NCBI RefSeq assembly: GCF_900172315.1
Contig: NZ_FWFV01000010.1
Coordinates: 1 to 64,000, forward strand
DNA length: 64,000 bases
Direction: 5' to 3'
Source: Palleronia marisminoris
Lineage (GTDB): Bacteria > Pseudomonadota > Alphaproteobacteria > Rhodobacterales > Rhodobacteraceae
Positions 1 through 8,189 of the stretch are shown here, piece after piece. Each line of letters opens with the position of its first letter. Within the stretch, counting starts at the first letter, position 1. The notes beneath the pieces were generated by a model that searched no databases, was not told the origin of the DNA, and was given only the letters and a program-made list of their open reading frames with translations. The translations under genes were made by a program, and so were the position numbers.

Positions 1-167
1 TTCTTGTACCAGACCCGCAAGCTATCCGGGGAGCAGCCAAGCTTCCGGGCAATGTCGCGCACCGCCGCCGTCAAAGTGCTGTAGCCATCGAGATGGTCCG
101 CAACCATCTGCACAGCCCGCTCGCGGAACTCGGCCGGGTACGGGCTCGTCGTGTTCTTATTGTCCAT
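1..167 (-). CDS. IS3-family transposase OrfA, N-terminal part (runs off the window)
   Basis: The first 55 codons of an IS3 OrfA read leftward from an ATG at 167. The protein begins MDNKNTTSPYPAEFRERAV and continues into a helix-turn-helix of the transposase-8 type (roughly residues 11-55), with the common ...ARKLGCSPDSLRVWYKK pattern. OrfA proteins bind the terminal inverted repeats and, by frameshifting into OrfB, give the active transposase. The start is supported by its position just inside the IS end. No disruption is visible in the portion present, but completeness cannot be judged. Confidence 0.85.
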   Translation of the reverse strand, partial: MDNKNTTSPYPAEFRERAVQMVADHLDGYSTLTAAVRDIARKLGCSPDSLRVWYK

Positions 168-216
168 AGAGCAATCCTTCGAGAGTCTTGCTCTCCAAGC
201 AACCCGGGGCGGTTCA
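1..216 (-). mobile_element. IS3-family insertion sequence, one end only
   Basis: The left edge of the window is the terminal part of an IS3-family element. Its outer end is at position 216, where the strand entering the element reads TGAACCGCCCCGGGTT, a terminal sequence typical of the IS51/IS407 branch of IS3 elements (from memory of the family). The transposase OrfA start lies 49 bases inside this end. The rest of the element lies outside the window. The bases just outside the end (217 onward) continue a nuclease-like reading frame, so the element seems to have landed in that gene. Confidence 0.8.
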
Positions 217-665
217 CATTCCTTGGGCCGGACGACATCATGGACAGCATCAATGTCCAGCAGCTCGCGCGCGGCCACGCCTATCCGCTCTTCTACGATA
301 CGCTGTTCGATGACCTGCGGCAAAGGCTGACAGAGGTGACACTGGAGGCCAAGGGGGCCCAGAAGGGCGTCTGGGAAACGGATAAGACCTCATCGGGGGC
401 TGCATGGGACGGTGGCCCCGCAACCATGGCCCCGATCTTCCCCAAGCTATGGAGGCGGATTGACGAGTTCACGCGCGACGAGACCTTCTTTGACCCGGAG
501 CAGCCGCTGGCGGGGCTCAAGCCTTGGATAGAGATCGTCAAGCCGGAGCGCGTGAGCGTTCCGCATCAGAACATCTTCACCGGGTTCGACAACCTCCTCG
601 AGACGACCGACACGACGGTCAGGATGATCTACGAGCCGCACGAGATCGTCGTCATTTCAGCGTAG
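217..665 (+). pseudogene. Thermonuclease (SNase)-like protein, 5' end lost to an IS insertion
   Basis: An open frame runs directly out of the IS end and stops with TAG at 665, giving about 149 codons. Residues such as INVQQLARGHAYPLFYDTLF followed by a basic/acidic helix and KGVWETD resemble the C-terminal half of staphylococcal-nuclease-like proteins, where a residue run ending in KG(L/V)W is common. The N-terminal half, with the catalytic Arg/Asp residues, is missing because the IS occupies that position. No start codon with a convincing ribosome binding site is seen after the junction. It is probably dead unless transcribed and translated out of the IS. The family call is from pattern only. 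Confidence 0.55.
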
Positions 666-737
666 GGAGCCACGACAGGACTCTGGCGTTGCCCGGCCGG
701 CTGAGCGTCGGGCAGCGGCCCCACCATGTTCAGCCAT

Positions 738-800
738 TCACCCATCAGCGACGACGGGTGCAGCGAGTGCCAGCGACAGGATCAGGACGAATTGCTTCAT
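738..800 (-). pseudogene. Signal-peptide remnant of a secreted protein gene
   Basis: An ATG at 800 is preceded (reading leftward) by a good AAGGAG ribosome binding site and encodes MKQFVLILSLALAAPVVADG and then a stop. This is a textbook Sec signal peptide with a cleavage site after VVA, but only 20 residues are present. It looks like the start of a secreted protein gene whose body has been lost or frameshifted. The sequence to its left (666-737) contains no matching continuation that I recognise. Confidence 0.35.
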
Positions 801-934
801 GCCGGATCTCCTTCATGAGCGTAACCGTCCCTTTATCCGTGCCACATCTTTCAGAAGGCCGCCAAGTGCGTCGGACCATCATCGCTCTTGCGGTGCGGGC
901 AGGATTGGACCTTGATCACAGTCAAGTGTATCGG

Positions 935-948
935 TACATCGAGATGTA
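935..948. promoter_or_regulatory. Candidate ArsR operator
   Basis: A perfect inverted repeat, TACATC-GA-GATGTA, ends on the first base of the arsR start codon. ArsR/SmtB repressors bind short imperfect dyads in the promoter of their own operon, so this is a reasonable autoregulatory site. Its overlap with the start codon is unusual and the repeat is short, so this remains a candidate. Confidence 0.35.
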
Positions 949-1283
949 TGGATAAAGCTGATGCTCTCGAGGCCTTCGCCGCTCTCAGCCAGCCAACCCG
1001 GCTCGATGTGTTCCGCCTGCTCATCAAGGCCGGTGAAGCTGGCATGTCTGCGGGCGAAATCGGCGAGACCCTCGGGGTGCGCCAGAACACGATGTCGACC
1101 AACCTGTCGATCCTGGTTCGCTCCGGCCTGATCCGGAACGAGCGGGAAGGCCGCAGCATCCGCTACTTCGCCGACATGGACGGCGTGCGGGGGCTGCTGG
1201 CGTTCCTGATGGAGGATTGCTGTGCCGGCCGCCCCGAGCTCTGTCAGCCGGTCATCGACGCAATTGCCTGCCGCCAATCATAG
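948..1283 (+). CDS. arsR: ArsR/SmtB-family arsenite-responsive repressor
   Basis: This 111-residue winged-helix protein is expected to repress the ars operon and to release DNA on binding As(III). Residues about 5-80 form the ArsR fold, with the recognition region around [19 protein letters not shown]. Near the C-terminus there is a Cys pair and a third Cys (C91, C92, C99). This resembles the C-terminal arsenite site of the Acidithiobacillus-type ArsR rather than the ELCVCDL site of plasmid R773 ArsR. The start at 948 is chosen because the homologous sequence begins MDKADALEA; an upstream in-frame start at 888 would add unrelated residues. It is followed after 10 bases by acr3 and is clearly the first gene of the operon. 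Confidence 0.9.
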   Translation: MDKADALEAFAALSQPTRLDVFRLLIKAGEAGMSAGEIGETLGVRQNTMSTNLSILVRSGLIRNEREGRSIRYFADMDGVRGLLAFLMEDCCAGRPELCQPVIDAIACRQS

Positions 1284-1293
1284 GAAGACCGTC

Positions 1294-2358
1294 ATGGCCG
1301 ATACCTCACTTCCCGCCGCGGCGGGTCTGGGCACCTTCGAGCGCTGGCTTTCGGTCTGGGTGGCGCTTGCCATCGGCGCGGGGCTTCTGCTGGGCAATTT
1401 CTTCCCGGGCCTCTTCGGTATGCTCGCGGCGCTGGAGATCGCCTCGGTCAATCTGCCTGTGGCGGTCCTGATCTGGGCGATGGTCTACCCGATGATGGTC
1501 GGAGTGGATTTCGGATCGTTGAAACGCGTCGGCGACAAGCCGAAGGGGCTCGTGGTGACGCTGGTGGTGAACTGGCTGATCAAACCCTTCACGATGGCGG
1601 CCCTGGGCGTGCTGTTCTTCAACTATGTCTTCGCCGGGCTGATCCCGCCGGACGACGCGCAAGCCTACCTGGCGGGCGTGATCCTGCTGGGGGCGGCGCC
1701 CTGCACGGCGATGGTCTTCGTCTGGTCGAACCTCACGCGCGGGGACGCGACCTATACGCTGGTGCAGGTCAGCGTGAACGACGTGATCATGGTCTTTGCC
1801 TTCGCCCCGATCGTGGCCTTCCTGCTCGGCGTGACGGATATAGTCGTGCCTTGGGACACGCTGCTGCTGTCGGTTGGCCTCTATGTCATGCTGCCGCTGC
1901 TGGCAGGCTTCCTGACGCGCCGAAGCCTCGTCGCAAAGGATGGCGAGGCCGGGGTAGAGTCTTTCAAGAGCCGCGTGCAGCCGTTCTCGATCATCGGACT
2001 GCTGGTGACGGTTGTGCTGCTCTTCGGGTTCCAGGGCGAGGTGATTCTCGACCGTCCGCTCGTCATCACGCTGATCGCCGTGCCTTTGCTGATCCAGTCC
2101 TACGGCATCTTCTTCGCGGCCTATGGCGCGGCGCGGGCCTGGGGCATCCCGTTCAACGTCGCCGCCCCCTGCGCCCTGATCGGAACCTCCAACTTCTTCG
2201 AACTGGCCGTGGCCGTCGCGATCAGCCTGTTCGGCCTCGGCTCGGGTGCGGCGCTCGCAACGGTTGTCGGCGTCCTCGTCGAGGTGCCGGTAATGCTGTC
2301 CCTCGTCGCCTTTGCCAACCGGACGAAGCACTGGTTCCCCGCCGAGGAGGGCGCGTGA
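1294..2358 (+). CDS. arsB: Acr3-type arsenite efflux permease
   Basis: This 354-residue membrane protein belongs to the ACR3 family (bile acid:sodium symporter-like fold, ten helices), which exports As(III) from the cytoplasm. The family's essential cysteine is present in the [11 protein letters not shown] motif (C137), and the conserved acidic helix [16 protein letters not shown] lies near residue 300. The ATG at 1294 follows an AGGA-type ribosome binding site. Its stop overlaps the arsC start (TGATG), indicating translational coupling. Genes of this kind are named arsB or acr3 in different genomes; the sequence is of the Acr3 type, not the 12-helix ArsB type. Confidence 0.93.
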   Translation: MADTSLPAAAGLGTFERWLSVWVALAIGAGLLLGNFFPGLFGMLAALEIASVNLPVAVLIWAMVYPMMVGVDFGSLKRVGDKPKGLVVTLVVNWLIKPFTMAALGVLFFNYVFAGLIPPDDAQAYLAGVILLGAAPCTAMVFVWSNLTRGDATYTLVQVSVNDVIMVFAFAPIVAFLLGVTDIVVPWDTLLLSVGLYVMLPLLAGFLTRRSLVAKDGEAGVESFKSRVQPFSIIGLLVTVVLLFGFQGEVILDRPLVITLIAVPLLIQSYGIFFAAYGAARAWGIPFNVAAPCALIGTSNFFELAVAVAISLFGLGSGAALATVVGVLVEVPVMLSLVAFANRTKHWFPAEEGA

Positions 2359-2915
2359 TGAGCATCGTCATCCACCACAATCCGGACTGCGGCACCTCGC
2401 GCAACGTGCTGGCGATCATCGAGGCGTCGGGCGAGACACCAGTGGTCATCGAGTATCTCGAGACGGGCTGGACGCGGCCGCAGCTCCTGGCGCTCTTCGC
2501 GGCCGCGGATCTGACGCCGCGGACGGCACTGCGGACGATCAAATCTCCGGCGAAGGATCTGGGTCTGCTCGATCCATCAGTCAGCGACGAGGCGATCCTG
2601 ACGGCGATGCTGGAGCATCCGATCCTGGTCGATCGTCCCATCGTCTGCTCGCCCAGAGGCGTGCGGCTCTGCCGCCCGAGTGAAGCCGTGCTCGATCTTT
2701 TCGACACTCTGCCGCCGGGCCCTCTCGCCGAAGAGGATGGCACGCCCGCTCATCGACGCGGAAGGAAATCGCGGTGCCTGATACTCCGAACCTCGACGAA
2801 CGCCACGTCCAGCCGATCGACACGGATCGCTTGCTGTCGCCCGAGCGGGCGACACATGCGCCCCGCATCTTGCTGCTCTACGGCTCCTTACGGGAGCGCT
2901 CGTTCAGCCGCCTGA
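2358..2915 (+). CDS. arsC: Glutaredoxin-dependent arsenate reductase, with an apparent 3' frameshift
   Basis: The first 130 residues are a normal Spx/ArsC-type arsenate reductase, which reduces As(V) to As(III) for Acr3. The catalytic cysteine is in [11 protein letters not shown] (C11), and the substrate-binding arginine region [15 protein letters not shown] is intact. The start overlaps the acr3 stop. After PLAEEDGTP (about 2748) the frame continues for some 55 residues unlike ArsC and stops only at 2915, deep inside arsH. Shifting the frame by one base there gives [10 protein letters not shown] and a stop at 2779-2781, a typical ArsC tail. A one-base insertion near 2750 is therefore likely. 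The enzyme may still work, because the active site lies upstream of the lesion. Confidence 0.85.
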   Translation: MSIVIHHNPDCGTSRNVLAIIEASGETPVVIEYLETGWTRPQLLALFAAADLTPRTALRTIKSPAKDLGLLDPSVSDEAILTAMLEHPILVDRPIVCSPRGVRLCRPSEAVLDLFDTLPPGPLAEEDGTPAHRRGRKSRCLILRTSTNATSSRSTRIACCRPSGRHMRPASCCSTAPYGSARSAA

Positions 2916-3484
2916 TGACAGAAGAAGCCACCCGCATCCTGACGCGGTTCGGAGCCGAGACCCGGACCTATAGCCCCTCCGGCTTGCCCCTGCCCGACGA
3001 TGCGGACGCAGATCATCCGAAGGTGCAGGAGCTGCGCGATCTGGTCGCCTGGTCCGAAGGCATGGTTTGGTGCTCGCCCGAGCGGCACGGCGCGATGACT
3101 GGCATCATGAAGACCCAGATCGATTGGATACCGCTATCGCTCGGCGGTGTGCGGCCGACACAGGGCAAGACCCTGGCGGTCATGCAGGTCAGCGGCGGCT
3201 CGCAAAGCTTCAACGCGGTGAACCAGCTCCGTATCCTCGGCCGCTGGATGCGCTTGATGACCATTCCGAACCAGTCCTCCACCCCAGAGGCCTTCCTGGA
3301 GTTCGACGAGGCAGGACGCATGAAGCCGTCGCCATTCTACGACCGCGTGGTCAACGTCATGGAAGAGCTGATGAAGTTCACGATCCTCACCCGCGACAAC
3401 AAAGCTTACCTGCTGGACCGCTACAGCGAACGGAAAGAGAGTGCCGCAGACCTCTCGAAGCGCGTGAACCAGAAGGCGATCTGA
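2774..3484 (+). CDS. arsH: ArsH NADPH-dependent FMN oxidoreductase
   Basis: This 236-residue flavodoxin-like protein oxidises trivalent organoarsenicals to less toxic pentavalent forms (ArsH family). The FMN phosphate loop [10 protein letters not shown] lies near residue 40, and the [21 protein letters not shown] and [16 protein letters not shown] motifs are characteristic. Translation starts at GTG 2774, which overlaps the ancestral arsC stop at 2781, so the two genes were originally coupled. With the present arsC frameshift the overlap becomes about 140 bases. It is the last gene of the ars operon. Confidence 0.92.
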   Translation: MPDTPNLDERHVQPIDTDRLLSPERATHAPRILLLYGSLRERSFSRLMTEEATRILTRFGAETRTYSPSGLPLPDDADADHPKVQELRDLVAWSEGMVWCSPERHGAMTGIMKTQIDWIPLSLGGVRPTQGKTLAVMQVSGGSQSFNAVNQLRILGRWMRLMTIPNQSSTPEAFLEFDEAGRMKPSPFYDRVVNVMEELMKFTILTRDNKAYLLDRYSERKESAADLSKRVNQKAI

Positions 3485-3571
3485 TCGACCGTCAGAAGTA
3501 ACCGCTTCCACGATGCCGGAGGCGGCCAAAGGCACTGGCCGCGTCGACGGCGGCCGGGGTGAGCACTGCGC

Positions 3572-3784
3572 TCAGTCGCGCCAGGCGCTCTCGTTTTTCT
3601 GTTCATAGTCACTGAACGCCTTCTTCAGCCCGCCCAGCACTTCGGCGGCCGTCTCAAACATCGCCTCCAACTGCGGCTCGTCGACTTTCTCGATGTCGGC
3701 GCGCAGGTGATCCATCATCTCCTGTAGACGGGTCTGCATCTGCTGGGTGTGGTGACGCGGATTTCGATCTGCTTCGCTGGCCAT
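3572..3784 (-). CDS. Small hypothetical protein, coiled-coil-like
   Basis: This is a 70-residue, mostly helical, charged protein (MASEADRNPRHHTQQMQTR... to ...YEQKNESAWRD) with no cysteine and no membrane segment. The ATG at 3784 follows a GGGGAG ribosome binding site. It is transcribed toward arsH and away from the padR gene. I do not recognise a domain; the heptad-like run around LQEMMDHLRADIEKV suggests a short coiled coil. No function can be assigned. Confidence 0.6.
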   Translation of the reverse strand: MASEADRNPRHHTQQMQTRLQEMMDHLRADIEKVDEPQLEAMFETAAEVLGGLKKAFSDYEQKNESAWRD

Positions 3785-3916
3785 GCAGGCTCCCCTGTCG
3801 ATATGTCCCGTTGCACCCGCCGATCTCGCCAGACGGGTTGCACGAGGAACCACCCTCGCACTAGTCGGTTTCCGATATCGGATTTCGACTGCGGGTGAGC
3901 ATGGGACGAGCCGAAG

Positions 3917-4231
3917 ATGGAACACCAGGAATTGCTCTCGGGCTTCATCCGGCTCCACGTGCTGCATCATGCCGCCGAGGGCGACCTCTACGGGAACTGG
4001 ATGATCGAGGAGCTGGCACATCACGGATACAGGATCAGTCCCGGAACGCTCTACCCGATGCTGCATGCGATGGAACGCAAGGGCTACCTGACCTCCCGCA
4101 TCGAGCGGGCGGGCCGTTCGCAACGGCGTATCTATCGCGCCACGCCCTACGGAATTGAGGCGCTGACGATGGCTCGGGAGAAGATCAGGGAGCTGCTTCA
4201 TGAGGTCGCACCCGAAGACCGAGGCGCCTGA
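3917..4231 (+). CDS. PadR-family transcriptional regulator
   Basis: This 104-residue protein has the PadR winged helix: LYGNWMIEELAHHGYRISPGTLYPMLHAMERKGYL at about residues 24-60, with the typical GTLYP turn. PadR proteins repress neighbouring transport or detoxification genes. Here it overlaps the start of a chromate transporter gene by about 30 bases, an arrangement often seen for chrA in alphaproteobacteria, so it most likely controlled chromate efflux. It appears intact although its partner gene is broken. Confidence 0.85.
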   Translation: MEHQELLSGFIRLHVLHHAAEGDLYGNWMIEELAHHGYRISPGTLYPMLHAMERKGYLTSRIERAGRSQRRIYRATPYGIEALTMAREKIRELLHEVAPEDRGA

Positions 4232-5422
4232 CGCCACGGCCCCACGCGGCTCGGCCGGAGAGGTCTTTCGCGCATTCCTGAAGCTCGGTTTGACCTCTTT
4301 CGGGGGGCCAGTCGCGCATCTCGGCCATTTCCGCGACGGGCTGGTCCTTCGGCGCAAGTGGATCGACGAAGCAGGCTATGCCGATCTGGTCGCGCTCGGT
4401 CAGTTCCCGGTCCGGCCAGCAGTCAGGTCGGGTTTGCGCTCGGGCTGCTTCGTGGCGGCCCGCTCGGGGCGGCCGCGGCATGGGCAGCGTTCACGTTGCC
4501 GTCGGCCTTGCTTCTGGTTCTTTTCGCCTTCGGTGCAACCGCGTTCGACGGCTCGCTCGGGTCGGGCTTCATGCACGGCCTCAAGATCGTCGCGGTCGCC
4601 GTCGTCGCGCAAGCCGTGTGGGGCATGGCCCGAACGCTCGCGCCGGATCGACAACGGGCCGCCATCGCCCTCGGGGCAGTATTGATCGTGGCCTTCGCCG
4701 GCGGCTCCGTCGGGCAGATCGCGGCGATCGTCATGGGCGGCATCGCTGGTGTATGGCTCTACCGATCCGCCGCAGCGCCGAATGCGAACCACCTGTCGTT
4801 CGCGGTGCCGAAGCGCGTCGGAGCCGCGGCGCTCGGGCTCTTCTTCGTCCTGCTGTTGCTTTTGCCAATTCTGTCAGGAGCTCTGTCGGCGCAAGGGCTC
4901 GAGCTGCTGGACGCCTTCTACCGCGCAGGCGCGCTGGTGTTCGGTGGCGGTCATGTCGTCCTACCGCTGCTCGAGGCGGAAGTGGTCCGGCCCGGTTAAG
5001 TAACCGAGGATGCGTTCCTCGCAGTGTATGGCGCGGCACAGGCCAGTCCGGGGCCGCTATTCACCTTCGCCGCCTATCTCGGCGCCGTCAGGGAGCCGGA
5101 ACCGAACGGCACGATCGGCGCGGTGATCGGGCTCGCCTGGATCTTTCTACCCGGTTTCCTGCTGCTGATCGGCGTGCTGCCATTCTGGGACGCGTTTCGG
5201 ACCCGGCCCCGCGCTCAGGCGGCGATGCGCGTCGCGAACGCGGCGGTGGTCGGCATCCTCGGTGCGGCGCTATACGACCCGGTCTGGACGAGCGCGATCT
5301 TCACCTCGCGCGACTTCGCCCTCGCCCTGGTGGGCTTCGTTCTGCTGACCGTCTGGAAAGCGCCGCCGTGGATCGTTGTGTGCCTTCTCGCGGCGGGAGG
5401 GACAGCGCTCGCGACGCTATAG
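4200..5422 (+). pseudogene. chrA: Chromate transporter ChrA, broken by a frameshift and a nonsense codon
   Basis: ChrA proteins export chromate. The N-terminal half opens normally (EVFRAFLKLGLTSFGGPVAHLG), but at about 4408 the frame slips: the expected QFLPGPASSQVGFALG appears as QF plus a jump into another frame where PGPASSQVGFALGLL continues. Roughly four bases seem to be missing. The second frame runs through hydrophobic helices to EVVRPG and meets TAA at 4997-4999 in the place where the family has a tryptophan. The same frame then continues as YGAAQASPGPLFTFAAYLGA to a stop at 5422. Two independent lesions make this a pseudogene unless they are sequence errors. Confidence 0.85.
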
Positions 5423-5697
5423 AGGTAGAAGAACGCGCCGAGGGCACGAGAGGCGGAGCCGCCGACTTGGCGGCTTCAAGCCGAATTGTCAGCAGAGTTT
5501 CGGCTGATCGGCATCGCCCATAGCTCAAGTCACGCCAGTCAAGATTGTGCTGCAACGGCGAAGCTCTTCACCATCGCAACGGCAAGTTTGGGCTCGATGC
5601 CGACCTTCGCCGCGCGGTGCTCGGACGGCCGAACCGCGGACAGAGCGGACCTTGCTCAAATCGCGGGCACGCGGCATTCAGAAGCAGGATCCCCTAG
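5423..5697. other. Intergenic stretch containing dispersed-repeat copy A
   Basis: This stretch has no convincing gene. It separates the decayed chrA from the acetyltransferase gene and contains one copy of a short repeat (see the repeat entry at 5585). Confidence 0.5.
5585..5615 (+). repeat. Dispersed intergenic repeat, copy A
   Basis: The core reads AGTTTGGGCTCGATGCCG followed by ACCTTCGCCGCG. Very similar cores occur at 12831-12860 and 19346-19373, always between genes and always in this orientation. The sequence is not part of any recognised gene. Confidence 0.6.
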
Positions 5698-6498
5698 ATG
5701 GTGTTCGTCGTGGCTCAGAACTCTCGTCCGCTGGTCACGCAGTCCGACATCGAAACTGCGCTTTGCGGTGCTGGACTGCAAACGGGCGACGTCGCGATGG
5801 TGCATGCCTCGATGTCCCGGTTGGGCTACGTGATCGGCGGTGCGGAGACGGTGGTGCGCGCCCTACTTCATTGTGTCGGAGACAGCGGCACGCTCATGAC
5901 CCCCGCACAGACATGGCTCAATCTCGACCCCGAACGCGGGGTGCATGACCTGCCACCTGAAGACTGGCAACTGCTTCGGCAGGAATCGCCCGGTTTCGAT
6001 CCTGCCGTGACGCCCAGCATCGGTATGGGAGCGGTGGCCGAGCTGATCCGGACCTGGCCGGGATCGTTCCGGAGTTCGCATCCCGCTCGGTCGTCGGCCT
6101 CCATCGGCGCGAGGGCCGCCGATCTGATGGCCCAGCATGACCTGCACGATCTGCATGGCGAACGCAGCCCGCTTGGCGCCGCGATCCGCGCCGGAGCCAA
6201 GATCGTCCTGCTGGGCGTCGGCTACGACAAGTGTACCGCCCTGCATCTTGCCGAAACCCGTGCCGCGCCAGACGATGCGCCTGTGCTGTCAGAACGAGGT
6301 TGGGTTCGAACGCCGGATGGGCGGCGCGAAGTCAGCTACACCACGCTTGCGTTCGACGGCACCGACTTCCCCGCGATCGGGCGGACCTTCGAGGAGACGT
6401 GTGATCCGCCCGTTGCAGTCGGGAACGGCGAAGTCCGCGTGGTCGATGCCGCTCGTCTCGTCAACTTCGCAGTTTTGCGGATTCAGGAGCATCGGTAA
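5698..6498 (+). CDS. AAC(3)-family aminoglycoside N-acetyltransferase
   Basis: This 266-residue protein is of the antibiotic-NAT/YokD type, which transfers acetyl from acetyl-CoA to the 3-amino group of aminoglycosides. Recognisable motifs are AMVHASMSRLGYVIGGAETVVRALL (about residues 40-65), GTLMTPAQTW, the serine/histidine region SSHPARSSASIGARA, and HGERSPLGAAIRAGAKIVLLGVGYDKCTALHLAE. Length and motif order are those of chromosomal AAC(3)-like proteins. Many chromosomal members have no proven resistance role, so substrate specificity is uncertain. It stands alone, and its neighbours do not suggest a cassette. Confidence 0.85.
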   Translation: MVFVVAQNSRPLVTQSDIETALCGAGLQTGDVAMVHASMSRLGYVIGGAETVVRALLHCVGDSGTLMTPAQTWLNLDPERGVHDLPPEDWQLLRQESPGFDPAVTPSIGMGAVAELIRTWPGSFRSSHPARSSASIGARAADLMAQHDLHDLHGERSPLGAAIRAGAKIVLLGVGYDKCTALHLAETRAAPDDAPVLSERGWVRTPDGRREVSYTTLAFDGTDFPAIGRTFEETCDPPVAVGNGEVRVVDAARLVNFAVLRIQEHR

Positions 6499-6648
6499 GA
6501 GGCGGCTTGCACCGGACTTCCGCTCCGAGGTGCTTGGACAACCGCAAGGCGGACAAAGCTGCCCGATGCTCTGTCATGCATCCATGGGTTCTTCGGCACA
6601 GGAGACTGGCGACGGCGCGCATCGCACTGCCGCCAGTCTTCTATGATG

Positions 6649-7524
6649 TCAGAGCATACTTGTTTCGCCGTCTCCGGGGGTCCGCAGTTTGTCCGAGAGC
6701 CCCTCGTCCGCCGCGAAAGCCCAAAGTTCAGCGCGCGTCAGGACGCAGTGGTTGATTGCTTCCATGTGCGAGGCGATTAGAACAGTCTCGGGGGCAGCCC
6801 GGTGAACCCTCAGGACATCCTCGGTTCCCATGATGATGCCACCGTCGACGCCCTGGACCATCGCGTAGCCCGAGTTCAGGATCGCGACTTCAGGTGCGTG
6901 CGCAGACAGGACGGCGGCAACGTCATCGTTCCAGATCGTGTCTCCGGCGAGATAGATGGTCTTCTCGTCAGGATGGCTGAACACCAAACCGCAGACTTCA
7001 CCCAGGATCTCTGCCATCAACTCGTAGTGCGCCTCTGTTCCGTGTCGGCCCGCCGTCTTGATCAGACGCACACCGCCAAACTCGGAGCTTTCGGACAGCA
7101 CGCGGACATCCGTAAAGCCTTGCCCGCGGATGACTTGGGCATCCGTGCCGTTCCGGGCGAAGACCGGCAGATCCCTGGGCAGCGCGTCTCGCGCCGCCTG
7201 GTCCCAGTGGTCTTCGTGCAAATGGGTGACGATCACGGCATCGACGTCGACGATGTCTGCAATCGGCATTGGCAGATGCACCATCGGATTGCGCTGCTCG
7301 CTGTTCACGGTCCCCGGGAACCCCGGCAGGGCGTGACGATCCGCCAGCATCGGATCGACAAGGAAGCGGACGCCGCCGTAGTCGATCCGCAGGGTGGCAT
7401 TGCGGACCTGGGTGATCTTGCCTCTGCTCTCGGAGCTGACCTCATTTCCCTGGGCTGAAACAGAGACAGCGCTTCCGACGACGGCGGAGGCGGACATGGC
7501 AAGCATTTGTCGGCGCGTAGTCAT
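6649..7524 (-). CDS. Tat-exported MBL-fold metallo-hydrolase
   Basis: This 291-residue metallo-beta-lactamase-fold hydrolase starts with a twin-arginine-like leader (TTRRQMLAMSASAVVGSAVSVSAQG), so it is probably exported folded to the periplasm. The metal site HLHEDH is at residues 101-106, and GDTIW near residue 194 supplies the bridging aspartate. The fold resembles UlaG/L-ascorbate lactonase-like hydrolases. The substrate is unknown. The stop of the next gene upstream (cysteine hydrolase, 7546) lies 22 bases before the ATG, so the two are probably co-transcribed. Confidence 0.8.
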   Translation of the reverse strand: MTTRRQMLAMSASAVVGSAVSVSAQGNEVSSESRGKITQVRNATLRIDYGGVRFLVDPMLADRHALPGFPGTVNSEQRNPMVHLPMPIADIVDVDAVIVTHLHEDHWDQAARDALPRDLPVFARNGTDAQVIRGQGFTDVRVLSESSEFGGVRLIKTAGRHGTEAHYELMAEILGEVCGLVFSHPDEKTIYLAGDTIWNDDVAAVLSAHAPEVAILNSGYAMVQGVDGGIIMGTEDVLRVHRAAPETVLIASHMEAINHCVLTRAELWAFAADEGLSDKLRTPGDGETSML

Positions 7525-7545
7525 TGGAACTCTCCTCTTGCCGGT

Positions 7546-8088
7546 TCAGCGCTTGATGAAATCGTCGGTGGCGACGACCTCGCCATAGGCGAACTCAAAC
7601 GCCGCCATCAGTGCCGTATGGACATGGGCCGCCGGAACAGTCGCGCCATTGAACTCGAGGTCGCGCGTGGCGCAGGCGTCGTGGATGGTCACGGTCTTGT
7701 AGCCGAAGTCGTTGGCGGCCCGGACAGTCGCGTCGACGCACATGTGGCTCATGGCGCCCACGACGAACACTTCCTCGACCCCCTTCTCGTCGAGCAGGTC
7801 CTTCAGACCGGTGTCGCGGAATGAATTGGGAAAGTTCTTGGTGATGACCGGCTCGCCCTCGCCGGGCGCGACGACCTCGTTGATTTCGGCCCCCTCCGAC
7901 CCGGGGACGAATACCGGAGCGCCGGGCATCTCATGTCGCACATTCACGATCAGGTCGCCGGCCTCGCGACCATGGGCAATAACACGCGCCGCGTTGGCCG
8001 CGGCTCGCTCGATGTTCTCGAGCGCCAAGCCCCCGCTCGGCCAGTATTCATTCTGCAAATCGATCACGACAACTGCACGCTTGGACAT
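7546..8088 (-). CDS. Isochorismatase-family cysteine hydrolase
   Basis: This 180-residue alpha/beta hydrolase has the isochorismatase-like triad: D10 in VVVIDLQNEY, K84 in VITKNFPNSF, and C117 in GAMSHMCVDATVRAA. Members hydrolyse amides or related C-N bonds (nicotinamide, N-carbamoyl amino acids and others); the substrate here cannot be told. The start at 8088 is chosen because the homologous core begins at MSKRAVVV with AAAGG upstream; a longer frame reaches 8190 but adds unrelated sequence. It is divergent from the GlxA-type regulator and upstream of the Tat hydrolase, so it is a plausible target of that regulator. Confidence 0.85.
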   Translation of the reverse strand: MSKRAVVVIDLQNEYWPSGGLALENIERAAANAARVIAHGREAGDLIVNVRHEMPGAPVFVPGSEGAEINEVVAPGEGEPVITKNFPNSFRDTGLKDLLDEKGVEEVFVVGAMSHMCVDATVRAANDFGYKTVTIHDACATRDLEFNGATVPAAHVHTALMAAFEFAYGEVVATDDFIKR

Positions 8089-8189
8089 GGTCTGCACCTT
8101 TCTGCGTCTTCGTTTCTTGATCTCAATCTGGCGCGCGCCCACATCCCTCGCTATTGGCGCAATCGACATAAGACGGGGCGATATCGACA

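Noticed and set aside
3522-3542. Hairpin between arsH and the small opposite-strand gene as a terminator
   Set aside because: A 7-base stem exists, but no T-run follows on either strand.
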